From positions 1 to 25,944 of the forward strand of contig JAJFUY010000108.1 of the NCBI GenBank assembly GCA_021372185.1: a stretch of DNA of 25,944 bases, in the 5' to 3' direction. Origin of the DNA: Chlamydiales bacterium (lineage in GTDB: Bacteria > Chlamydiota > Chlamydiia > Chlamydiales > FEN-1388). The translations under genes were made by a program, and so were the position numbers. The notes beneath the pieces were generated by a model that was not told the origin of the DNA, did not search any database, and saw only the letters and a program-made list of their open reading frames with translations. The stretch's first letter is position 1. The number at the start of each line of letters is the position of its first letter. Below, piece after piece: positions 15,908-22,935 of this stretch.

Positions 15908-16720
15908 TTGGCCGACCAACTTAAAGACCAAACAACAATTAAAGAACTGTTAGAAGCAGGTGCGCATTTTGGCCACCAAACATCACGCTGGAACCCAAAG
16001 ATGAAACGTTTCATCTTCGGTGAACGTAATGGCATCTACATTATCGACCTAGCTAAAACGCTACATGAACTTAACATGTCAAAAGAAGTAGTTCGTCAAA
16101 TAGCAAAAGGCAACCGCTCAATTCTATTTGTAGGAACAAAAAAGGCTGCAAAAGCTATCGTACGTGAACAAGCAGAGCGCTGCGGTGAATTTTATATTTG
16201 CGAACGCTGGCTCGGTGGTACACTTACTAACCTTACAACTCTTCGCCAATCCATCAAAAAGCTAGATCGCATCGAAAAGCGCATCGCAGCAGGTGGTGAA
16301 GGCTTAACAAAGAAAGAAGTATCTCTTCTTACTAAAGAGCAACTAAAACTAGAAAAGAACCTATCTGGTATCCGCGGCATGAGAAAGACTCCTGGTCTTC
16401 TTATCGTTGTAGACCCAAGTAAAGAAGGTATCGCTGTTGCTGAAGCTAAAAAGCTTGGCATCCCAGTTATGGGCCTTGTAGATACAAACTGCGACCCAGA
16501 TCCTATCGACTACGTAATTCCATGTAACGATGACGCTCAGCGCAGCATCAAACTTATCCTAGAAGCCTTGACAGACGTTATCGTTGAAGTGAAAAACGAA
16601 CAGATGATGATTGGCAACAAAGATCAAGCAATGGCAAGCAACACAGATGATGATCAAGACGCTCAAAGCTCAGATGAAGATGCTCAAGCTCTTGCATGGT
16701 CAAAGCAGAAGGAAGACTAA
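15908..16720 (+). CDS. rpsB: 30S ribosomal protein S2
   Basis: S2 is a late-binding protein of the small ribosomal subunit. The 270-residue translation carries the family signatures AGAHFGHQTSRWNPKMKRFI near residues 18-37, CERWLGGTLTNL, and PVMGLVDTNCDPDPIDYVIP. The start codon is TTG at 15908: no in-frame ATG exists upstream before stops, AAAGGG at 15895-15900 stands 7 bases before it, and the product then begins M-ADQLKDQTTIKELLEAGA, where S2 normally begins. The C-terminus has an acidic tail (TDDDQDAQSSDEDAQ) beyond the conserved core. It leads the rpsB-tsf operon; tsf starts 4 bases after the stop. In C. trachomatis ompA lies between pbpB and rpsB, but not here. Confidence 0.98.
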   Translation: MADQLKDQTTIKELLEAGAHFGHQTSRWNPKMKRFIFGERNGIYIIDLAKTLHELNMSKEVVRQIAKGNRSILFVGTKKAAKAIVREQAERCGEFYICERWLGGTLTNLTTLRQSIKKLDRIEKRIAAGGEGLTKKEVSLLTKEQLKLEKNLSGIRGMRKTPGLLIVVDPSKEGIAVAEAKKLGIPVMGLVDTNCDPDPIDYVIPCNDDAQRSIKLILEALTDVIVEVKNEQMMIGNKDQAMASNTDDDQDAQSSDEDAQALAWSKQKED

Positions 16721-16724
16721 TCAC

Positions 16725-17579
16725 ATGACACAAACTGTTACAGCATCACAAGTTAAAGAACTGCGCGACCGTACAGGCGTTGGCATGTCAAAGTGCAAAG
16801 AAGCACTAGAAGAAGCAAAAGGCAACATGGATGAAGCTATTGCCATTTTGCGCAAAGCCGGCATGGCCTCTGCTGTGAAAAAACAAGGCCGCGAAACGAA
16901 TGAAGGCCTGATCTGCTCTAAAGAGACAGACCAAGTAGTGGCATTTTGCGAAATTAATGCAGAAACTGACTTCGTTGTGAAAAACGATCGTTTCCAAGAA
17001 TTCTGCAAAAATATCGTAGAAGAAATTGCCAATACAAAGCCTGCCTCACTTGAAGCATTTATGGCTCAAAGCTACTCTAAAGATCCATCAGTTACGATTG
17101 ATCAATACCGCAGCTTAATTATTCAGACTATCGGTGAAAATATCCAGATCTCTCGCCTTGCTGTATGGCAAAAAGCAAAAGATCACTCAATTGGTATTTA
17201 CTCACACATGGGCGGTAAAATCCTAACGGCAACTGAAGTGAGCGCTCCAGGTGAAGTTGAGCTTGCTCGTGAGATTGCTATGCATGCAGCCGCTGCCGCA
17301 CCTGAGTATTTGAACCCTAAAGATGTTCCTCAAGATGTTATCGTAAAAGAACGCGAAATTGCCAAAGGCCAAGTGCAAGGCAAGCCCGCAGAAATTATGG
17401 ATAAAATTGTTGATGGCAAAATCAATGCATACTACGACCAAGTGTGCTTGACTCGTCAAAAATTTATCAAAGATACATCTGTTACAGTAGATCAGCACGT
17501 ACAGAACAAAGCAAAAGCTGCAGGCAAGACAATTGCCCTCACACGCTTCTTACGATGGACTGTTGGCCAAGCGCTGTAA
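16725..17579 (+). CDS. tsf: Elongation factor Ts
   Basis: EF-Ts is the nucleotide exchange factor for EF-Tu. The 284-residue protein has the N-terminal UBA-like segment VKELRDRTGVGMSKCKEALE with the family motif RxxTGxGMxxCKxAL, then NAETDFVVKND, the second signature, and HAAAAAPEYLNP. I chose ATG 16725 because the conserved N-terminus begins there and AAGGA lies 11 bases upstream; the frame is open into rpsB but those codons are meaningless overlap. The gene is followed 30 bases after its stop by a strong intrinsic terminator, so rpsB-tsf form a transcript unit of their own. Confidence 0.98.
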   Translation: MTQTVTASQVKELRDRTGVGMSKCKEALEEAKGNMDEAIAILRKAGMASAVKKQGRETNEGLICSKETDQVVAFCEINAETDFVVKNDRFQEFCKNIVEEIANTKPASLEAFMAQSYSKDPSVTIDQYRSLIIQTIGENIQISRLAVWQKAKDHSIGIYSHMGGKILTATEVSAPGEVELAREIAMHAAAAAPEYLNPKDVPQDVIVKEREIAKGQVQGKPAEIMDKIVDGKINAYYDQVCLTRQKFIKDTSVTVDQHVQNKAKAAGKTIALTRFLRWTVGQAL

Positions 17580-17609
17580 TTAATCGTTCAATTTAGTTTC
17601 ACAACCTTG

Positions 17610-17643
17610 GCGGCATTTTCTTTGATGAAAATGCCGCTTTTTA
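17610..17643 (+). terminator. Intrinsic terminator after tsf
   Basis: GCGGCATTTTC (17610-17620) pairs perfectly with GAAAATGCCGC (17627-17637) across a 6-base loop TTTGAT, followed by TTTTTATT. It ends only 14 bases before the pyrH start codon, so pyrH needs either read-through or a promoter further upstream. Confidence 0.95.
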
Positions 17644-17656
17644 TTAGGTTTGCTAT

Positions 17657-18373
17657 ATGCAGACAAAAAATCACTATCACAGAATTTTATTAAAGCTATC
17701 GGGTGAAGCCCTAATGGGACAAAGCCCATACGGCATCCAAGCTGATGCGTGCAGCACAATTGCTCACGGCATAAAAGACCTTGTCGACAACAATATCCAA
17801 GTGGGTGTTGTAGTAGGCGGAGGCAACATCTTTCGCGGCATAGAAGGCGGCAAACTTGGTATTGAGCGCACACCATCTGATCACATGGGCATGCTTGCAA
17901 CAATTATGAATGCCATTGCCATGCAACAGGCTTTAAAAAAGTGCGGTGTTGATGCTCTTGTTATGAGCGCTATTAACTGCCAGCCTATTGTGGACTCATA
18001 TAATTACAAAGAAGCTATCTTCCACCTAGAAAAAAACAGAGTTGTACTCTTTGCAGGAGGCACCGGAAGCCCCTATTTTACTACAGATACAGCCGCAGCT
18101 CTACGGGCAAGTGAAATACAGGCTCAGATACTCCTTAAGGCCACAAAAGTCAACGGCGTCTATTCTAAAGACCCTATGAAGCATAAAGACGCTGTACGCT
18201 ATGATACGCTATCATACGCCGACGTACTTGCTCAAAAATTAGACGTGATGGATGCAACTGCTGTTGCTCTATGCATGTCTAACCACATTCCAATACTTGT
18301 ATTTAATATGTGGGCTACTTCAAAATTATCAGAAGTTTTGGTGAACCCTGAATTGGGTACACACATACATTAA
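17657..18373 (+). CDS. pyrH: Uridylate kinase (UMP kinase)
   Basis: PyrH phosphorylates UMP to UDP in pyrimidine nucleotide metabolism. The 238-residue protein has the family blocks in order: LLKLSGEALMG near the N-terminus, VVVGGGNIFRG, and FAGGTGSPYFTTDTAAALRA, all of the bacterial amino acid kinase-fold UMP kinase. Length is typical. TAGG 8 bases before the ATG is a weak ribosome site. A TGCTATATG overlaps the start codon and resembles an extended -10, but it would initiate downstream of the ATG and so is not a promoter for this reading. Followed by frr after 33 bases. Confidence 0.98.
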   Translation: MQTKNHYHRILLKLSGEALMGQSPYGIQADACSTIAHGIKDLVDNNIQVGVVVGGGNIFRGIEGGKLGIERTPSDHMGMLATIMNAIAMQQALKKCGVDALVMSAINCQPIVDSYNYKEAIFHLEKNRVVLFAGGTGSPYFTTDTAAALRASEIQAQILLKATKVNGVYSKDPMKHKDAVRYDTLSYADVLAQKLDVMDATAVALCMSNHIPILVFNMWATSKLSEVLVNPELGTHIH

Positions 18374-18406
18374 GTACATTAACATTAAGCTAGAGTTTTA
18401 GAGATT

Positions 18407-18958
18407 ATGGATATTCTACAAGATACAAAAAACAGAATGCAGCAGGCATTAGATCACTTTAGAGAAGACCTAAAAGGTTTAAGAGCCGGAAGAGCCTCTC
18501 CAAACCTACTAGAGCCCGTTATGGTAGAAGTATACGGCTCACAAATGAAGTTGAAGGAGCTTGCTACAATAACAGCGGCTGAAGCTCGCCAATTAGTTAT
18601 CAACCCATTTGATGCAACCAACGCTCAAGCCATCGCACGCGCTATTGACAAAGCAAACCTTGGCGTACGAGCTGTTGTGGAGGCTAAATCTGTGCGCGTA
18701 ATGTTCCCAGAGCTTACCTCAGAGCGTCGTAAGGACTTAATTAGCCAAGCGCATAAAAAACGCGAAGACTGCAAAGTGACAATACGCACAGTACGCCGCG
18801 ATGCTAACGAACTTGTAAAAAAAGCAAAATCTACTAGCGTAATTACCGAAGATGATGTAAAACGACTAGAGAAGCAAATTCAAGAGTTGACCGACAAATC
18901 TTGCAAAGATGCAGATGATCTCTCTCAATCAAAAGAGAAAGAAATTTCTACAATCTAA
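18407..18958 (+). CDS. frr: Ribosome recycling factor
   Basis: RRF splits post-termination ribosomes with EF-G. The 183-residue length is normal. The sequence shows the family core LKGLRAGRASPNLLEPVMVE, LATITAAEARQLVINPFD, PELTSERRKDL and the C-terminal long helix IRTVRRDANELVKKAK. It closes the rpsB-tsf-pyrH-frr order that is conserved across many bacteria including Chlamydia. A weak AGAG is the only ribosome-site candidate. Downstream lies a hairpin without a T-run, then two tRNA genes. Confidence 0.98.
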   Translation: MDILQDTKNRMQQALDHFREDLKGLRAGRASPNLLEPVMVEVYGSQMKLKELATITAAEARQLVINPFDATNAQAIARAIDKANLGVRAVVEAKSVRVMFPELTSERRKDLISQAHKKREDCKVTIRTVRRDANELVKKAKSTSVITEDDVKRLEKQIQELTDKSCKDADDLSQSKEKEISTI

Positions 18959-18973
18959 AATTGTGAGATTTTT

Positions 18974-18999
18974 CGTGATTTCACTTGCGGAAAATCACG
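18974..18999. other. Hairpin after frr
   Basis: CGTGATTT and AAATCACG form an 8-bp stem around a 10-base loop, 15 bases after the frr stop. The T-run is on the 5' side (ATTTTTCG) rather than after the stem, so on the plus strand it is not a standard intrinsic terminator. Confidence 0.4.
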
Positions 19000-19062
19000 C
19001 CCGATGACTAGAATTGGTGCACTTTTACGGTATGTGTTAAGTTAGACGAACACTGCCCATTA

Positions 19063-19137
19063 GGCCCCATCGTCTAGTCTGGCCTAGGACACCGGATTTT
19101 CATTCCGTCAACAGGGGTTCGAATCCCCTTGGGGTCA
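19063..19137 (+). tRNA. tRNA-Glu (TTC)
   Basis: The 75-base sequence has acceptor GGCCCCA with TGGGGTC (one G-U pair), the Glu-type D-arm TCGTCTAGTCTGGCC, anticodon loop TTTTCAT (TTC), and T-arm AGGGG-TTCGAAT-CCCCT. One anticodon-stem pair is mismatched (C-T). CCA is not encoded. Confidence 0.95.
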
Positions 19138-19140
19138 ATT

Positions 19141-19160
19141 GCCCACTTAAAAGAGTGGGC
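19141..19160. other. Hairpin between tRNA-Glu and tRNA-Lys
   Basis: GCCCACT and AGTGGGC form a 7-bp stem with loop TAAAAG in the 37-base spacer between the tRNA genes. With no T-run directly after it, it is more likely a processing or spacing element of a tRNA-Glu/tRNA-Lys precursor than a terminator. Confidence 0.4.
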
Positions 19161-19174
19161 AGCAAAAAGTTTTT

Positions 19175-19247
19175 GAGTCTTTAGCTCAGCGGTTAGAGCA
19201 CCTCACTTTTAATGAGGGGGTCGATGGTTCAAATCCATCAAGACTCA
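19175..19247 (+). tRNA. tRNA-Lys (TTT)
   Basis: The 73-base sequence has acceptor GAGTCTT with AAGACTC, D-arm AGCTCAGCGGTTAGAGCA, anticodon stem CCTCA/TGAGG around CTTTTAA (TTT), and T-arm GATGG-TTCAAAT-CCATC. Discriminator A; CCA is not encoded. Confidence 0.96.
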
Positions 19248-19298
19248 CATTTTTTGCAAGACATCACAGTTTCTTCTTAATCCACCCTTACATATTTT

Positions 19299-19561
19299 TT
19301 AACCACAAAGAACACTGAGCTCACTGAGAAAGATGAGAACACAAGAGAAGAATTTCTTTTTGCATTCCTCTGCGTCTCTGTTTTTTTCTCTGCGTTGAAA
19401 AAATCACGTACGCTTATGAAAATAGGTTTAAAGCATTTTCTTGTAGTTGTTTGTGATTTTTTCAACGCAGAGAAAAAAACAGAGACGCAGAGACGCAGAG
19501 GAATTTTTTATTTTATTTTTATCTCTGTGCTCTCTTCTTCCTCTGTGTGCTCTGTGGTTAA
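19299..19561. repeat. 263-bp palindromic repeat element with AACCACA termini
   Basis: The ends are TTAACCACAAAG and CTCTGTGGTTAA. A perfect 40-bp inverted repeat, 19368-19407 with 19453-19492, flanks a 45-base loop; the outer arms match less well. The right arm carries an extra tandem ACGCAGAG. The text is built of short words (CTCTGCG, TCTGTG, GAACAC). ATTTT flanks both ends (19294-19298 and 19562-19566), a possible but low-complexity target duplication. Open frames on both strands translate the same palindrome and are not genes. No transposase is present, so it would be non-autonomous. Confidence 0.85.
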
Positions 19562-19595
19562 ATTTTTTACTTTAACACACAATAACTTGATTATT

Positions 19596-19604
19596 TGCTA
19601 TAAT
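19596..19604 (+). promoter_or_regulatory. Extended -10 of the histidine kinase gene
   Basis: TGCTATAAT is a perfect extended -10. Its hexamer ends 7 bases before the ATG at 19612, so the predicted start point falls on or beside the start codon and the transcript would be leaderless. Confidence 0.6.
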
Positions 19605-19611
19605 CTTTTGG

Positions 19612-21039
19612 ATGAACGTTAAACGCTTTGCTGCTTACAGCTTTCGCCAAAAGTTTTTTCTTAGCTATTTTGCCTTGCTCGTTGTGTTTTTGGCATTGAT
19701 GTTCCCTTTTGTCTCATCTTCTGTGCAAAAAATTGTCCTAGGTTCTATGAAAGGCCGGGCTGATGAACTTGTTACCGGTTTACTCAAAGCCAAAAATCAA
19801 GATGAACTTATCCAGATTATCAAAGATCAAAAACATTACACGTTCTTTCGTATTGCGCTTTTAGATAGCCAGCAACAACTTTTATATGACTCGCACACAA
19901 AACGCATGCTGCGGCCGCTTTTTTTTCCGTTTCATACAATTCACCCAGAAGTAGAACAGGCACTTATTTCAGGCAGTGGCTATGCAGAAGAATATTCTGA
20001 AATTTTGGGCCAAAAACTCATTTATCTTGCAGAGAGTTTTGAAGTTAACAACCAAAAGTTTGTCTTGAGAGTCGCATTTCCTTATAAGTACACCCAAAAC
20101 CTTAAAGAAAATTTTGAACTTGGCTTTATTTTCTTCTCATCAACGCTCCTCATTCTTTTTGGTATCATGGCAGGCTTTATGCTTCACCGCATGACTAAAC
20201 CAATTGGCCAGATTATTGATACAATCAATACCAATAAAGCCCTAGAGCTGCCAAAAATTGTGCTAGACACGCACCCCGAAGATGACTTTAGCAAGCTTGC
20301 CAACACCCTCAATTCACTATCTGAACAGATACAAAGTCAGCTAAGCATGCATTATAAAATCATCGAGATGAAAAAAGATTTTATTGCCAATGCTTCTCAT
20401 GAACTTAAAACTCCTATTACTATCATTCGCGGTTTTGCCGAAACTCTGCAGGATAATCCGGATCTGCCCCAAACTACGACCGTTGAAATTACAGAAAAAA
20501 TTGTATTAAGCTGCGAGCGCATGACGCGTATCATACGCAATTTACTTACCCTTGCCGATATTGAAAACCTCCCTCTTACCAAAATTGCCCCATGCGATTT
20601 AGTAGAACTGGCTCGACAATGCCGGGCTACCATTATGGCTGTACATAAAAAAGCCGAGGTAGAGCTCTTGTATGATGAATCTTCTGATTTTGTGGTGTCA
20701 GGCGATGAGGCCCTACTAGAAGTTGCTGTTATGAATCTTCTTGATAACGCAGCAAAATATGCACAAGATCAACCCAAAATTACCATTACTATTGATTCAA
20801 CACCTGATTTCATCACCCTCTCAGTACAAGACAATGGCCTTGGCATCCCTGAAAGTGATTTGGAACGTATCTTCCAACGTTTTTATAGAGTCAATAAAAC
20901 TCATACCAAAAAAATTGGCGGCTCGGGCCTTGGGCTTTCTATCGTACAAACCATTCTCGAAAAGCATCAGGGCCAAGTTACCGTTACATCTACTCTTGGG
21001 TTAGGATCTACCTTCAGTCTACATCTGGCGAAAAAATAG
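19612..21039 (+). CDS. Sensor histidine kinase (PhoR/class I type)
   Basis: A membrane-bound two-component sensor of 475 residues: transmembrane segment 1 (about 13-35), an extracytoplasmic sensor domain (about 36-168), transmembrane segment 2 (about 169-191), a HAMP-like linker with TKPIGQIIDTINTN, then the HisKA box IANASHELKTPIT with phospho-acceptor His263. The ATP-binding domain has the N box NLLDNAAKY (Asn379), G1 DNGLGIP (407-413), the F-box-like FQRFYRV and G2 GGSGLGLSIV (436-445). All catalytic residues are present. The closest layout is PhoR/ResE-like, but the stimulus is unknown. No response regulator gene lies next to it: upstream are a palindromic repeat and tRNAs, downstream surface proteins. 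No Shine-Dalgarno precedes the ATG. Confidence 0.93.
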   Translation: MNVKRFAAYSFRQKFFLSYFALLVVFLALMFPFVSSSVQKIVLGSMKGRADELVTGLLKAKNQDELIQIIKDQKHYTFFRIALLDSQQQLLYDSHTKRMLRPLFFPFHTIHPEVEQALISGSGYAEEYSEILGQKLIYLAESFEVNNQKFVLRVAFPYKYTQNLKENFELGFIFFSSTLLILFGIMAGFMLHRMTKPIGQIIDTINTNKALELPKIVLDTHPEDDFSKLANTLNSLSEQIQSQLSMHYKIIEMKKDFIANASHELKTPITIIRGFAETLQDNPDLPQTTTVEITEKIVLSCERMTRIIRNLLTLADIENLPLTKIAPCDLVELARQCRATIMAVHKKAEVELLYDESSDFVVSGDEALLEVAVMNLLDNAAKYAQDQPKITITIDSTPDFITLSVQDNGLGIPESDLERIFQRFYRVNKTHTKKIGGSGLGLSIVQTILEKHQGQVTVTSTLGLGSTFSLHLAKK

Positions 21040-21068
21040 TTGACACGTAAAAAAATATACAACATAAG
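21040..21068 (+). promoter_or_regulatory. Putative promoter of the beta-helix gene pair
   Basis: TTGACA, a perfect -35, begins directly after the kinase stop codon; CATAAG follows after 17 bases as a moderate -10. The leader to the ATG at 21110 would be about 35 bases. Confidence 0.5.
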
Positions 21069-21109
21069 TATGTTTTTAGAGCCATTAACCAAAAAATGAG
21101 TAGATTTAT

Positions 21110-22900
21110 ATGAACGTTAAAAAATACATCTCTTACGGGGTTGCCATACTCGCCGTCTTTTCATTCATGCTTCAAGGTCACTCTAACGACGACACAAACC
21201 ACTCTTCCTCCTCTTCATCATCCTCATCTGGTCCAGATCTTGTTACAAAATATGTGCAAGGCGACGCATGTAGCGGCGGCACTGGCACAAAAAATCACCC
21301 CTACAATACTTTAGTTGCCGCCCAAAATGATGAAAGCTGGGATGTACTAGTAGTATTGCCCTCAAGAACCCCTCTTGACGGTGGTATCACTCTTCGTTCT
21401 GGAACTTCGCTCATAGGTGCCTGTGATGACCCTACAGAGACTGCAGTTGCCCCGAATCAGCCAACAATTACCAATACATCTAATTATTCTAACGGCGGAA
21501 ATGGAGTGGTTGTAAATGGCGATGCTCATATTGAAAGAATCTACTTTAAGAACACCTATGCATCAGCTATTAACTTTGACTTAGGCGAAAATCTCAGCGT
21601 AAAAGAGGTGCTCGTTACAGGTCACAATTCAGGACAGCAAAACTCATCCAACAACACCCTAGCAATAACTGACAACACAGAAGTTGCAGGCATACAAGGT
21701 AAAACAACACTAAATGGCACAACAGACCTTTATAAAGTGATCATTCGAAATAACTTCACAGGCTCTGGCGTAAATAACATAGCTCGTGATGGCGCTCAGA
21801 GACACTTAATTGTTGATACATGCGAATTTGCAGAGCTCACAAGTCAAAATCCTGGATCTGATCCACAACTTAGCAAGTCTTTAGATGGCATTGCTGCTAT
21901 TGCAGAGGATGAAGGCACGCATCTAGATGTACAAATTAAAAACTGCTACTTCCACGATTTTAAAGCTCAGGCTTTAAACGAGGCAAATACCCACGCAGTG
22001 CAGTGTGCAAGCCTAAATGGTGCAAAAATAAAAAGCCGTATTTCTTGTAGCACCTTTTATAACATTGCCAACTCTCACCAAATTGCTAACTGGCATATTT
22101 TGAGCCAGGCTCTATCTGATCCGGCAGTAGTAGGTGATGATGTAAAATCTCACATCACGCTTGCAGTGCATTCTTGCGCCTTTGAAGAGCCTGTAGAAAA
22201 TGCTCAAGTTCAAGTAGCGTCAGTTCACAATATTACTTCTAACAGCTGTTCAGAATGGCAAGTAAAAAACTGCACTGTAAAAAATGTGTTTGATGCATTT
22301 ATCTCTGAGGTTACAAGCTCAGGACGTGAAAATGGCTCTATAGTAAGTAACACAGTTTCTGGTTTTGAAGCGTTTTACATTGCTACAACCGATGAAGCGC
22401 AAACTCCTATTTCAAACCCAGAGCGCTTTACAGAAGTTCTCATTAAAAAGAATGTCTACACAGGTGGAGATAGACTTGGAGCTATTAACATTATTGCCAA
22501 CGCAGATGGTAGCACAAATCCATGGAATAGACTTCGCATCTATGTAAAAGACAACTGTTTCAACGGCCAAGGCTCAGGTAATGCCGGCCTTCAGGGACTA
22601 TCTAATAGCGGAACTGGTGCCGGAGATGCCGCAATCCGTGCTCATGAAAATTCTATCGTAGGCTACAACTATGACATCTTTGATAACGGCGCTAATGTAA
22701 ATTACTTAGCTGAGCACAACTGGTGGGGACAAGGCGCTAGCTGCACATCAAATAGCGGTTGCAGCAGTACTCAAAGCTGCCATGATGGCTTTTGCGTAGG
22801 CCCTGATAACGTTGTAAATAACGGCAATGGCGTAGTTGATGTAAGCCACTCACGTCGTTCACCTATTCAGTGCCCGGATTCGTGCCCAAACTCACTATGA
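21110..22900 (+). CDS. Secreted right-handed beta-helix protein, paralogue 1
   Basis: The 596-residue protein begins with a signal peptide (about 1-24; a leader of the type MNVKKYISYGVAILAVFSFM), then a nine-serine tract (32-40). The body starts KYVQGDACSGGTGTKNHPYN followed by TL, the usual opening of pectate-lyase-like/DUF1565 beta-helix proteins, and continues with short strand-turn repeats rich in Asn and Gly. Near the C-terminus is NWWGQG and a knot-like CX5CX5CX4C motif (Cys545, 551, 557, 562) plus a final Cys588/Cys592 pair. There is no autotransporter barrel and none of the GGAI/FxxN repeats of chlamydial Pmps. The function is unknown; surface or secreted adhesion or glycan binding is inference. 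The second copy follows 35 bases downstream. Confidence 0.8.
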   Translation: MNVKKYISYGVAILAVFSFMLQGHSNDDTNHSSSSSSSSSGPDLVTKYVQGDACSGGTGTKNHPYNTLVAAQNDESWDVLVVLPSRTPLDGGITLRSGTSLIGACDDPTETAVAPNQPTITNTSNYSNGGNGVVVNGDAHIERIYFKNTYASAINFDLGENLSVKEVLVTGHNSGQQNSSNNTLAITDNTEVAGIQGKTTLNGTTDLYKVIIRNNFTGSGVNNIARDGAQRHLIVDTCEFAELTSQNPGSDPQLSKSLDGIAAIAEDEGTHLDVQIKNCYFHDFKAQALNEANTHAVQCASLNGAKIKSRISCSTFYNIANSHQIANWHILSQALSDPAVVGDDVKSHITLAVHSCAFEEPVENAQVQVASVHNITSNSCSEWQVKNCTVKNVFDAFISEVTSSGRENGSIVSNTVSGFEAFYIATTDEAQTPISNPERFTEVLIKKNVYTGGDRLGAINIIANADGSTNPWNRLRIYVKDNCFNGQGSGNAGLQGLSNSGTGAGDAAIRAHENSIVGYNYDIFDNGANVNYLAEHNWWGQGASCTSNSGCSSTQSCHDGFCVGPDNVVNNGNGVVDVSHSRRSPIQCPDSCPNSL

Positions 22901-22935
22901 AATAAACGTTAACTAAAAACAATTTGTAGGATTTT

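Noticed and set aside
16611..16724. 38-codon upstream extension of tsf
   Set aside because: It overlaps the end of rpsB in another frame and precedes the conserved EF-Ts N-terminus.
17651..17659. Extended -10 TGCTATATG at pyrH
   Set aside because: Transcription from it would start downstream of the pyrH ATG; an N-terminal truncation would remove the conserved KLSGEAL region.
19299..19561. CRISPR array
   Set aside because: The repeats are one inverted pair with short internal words, not regular direct repeats with unique spacers.
19277..19622. Two small open frames on opposite strands sharing FFNAEKKTETQR
   Set aside because: Both read the same inverted repeat; identical peptides from opposite strands are what a palindrome gives.
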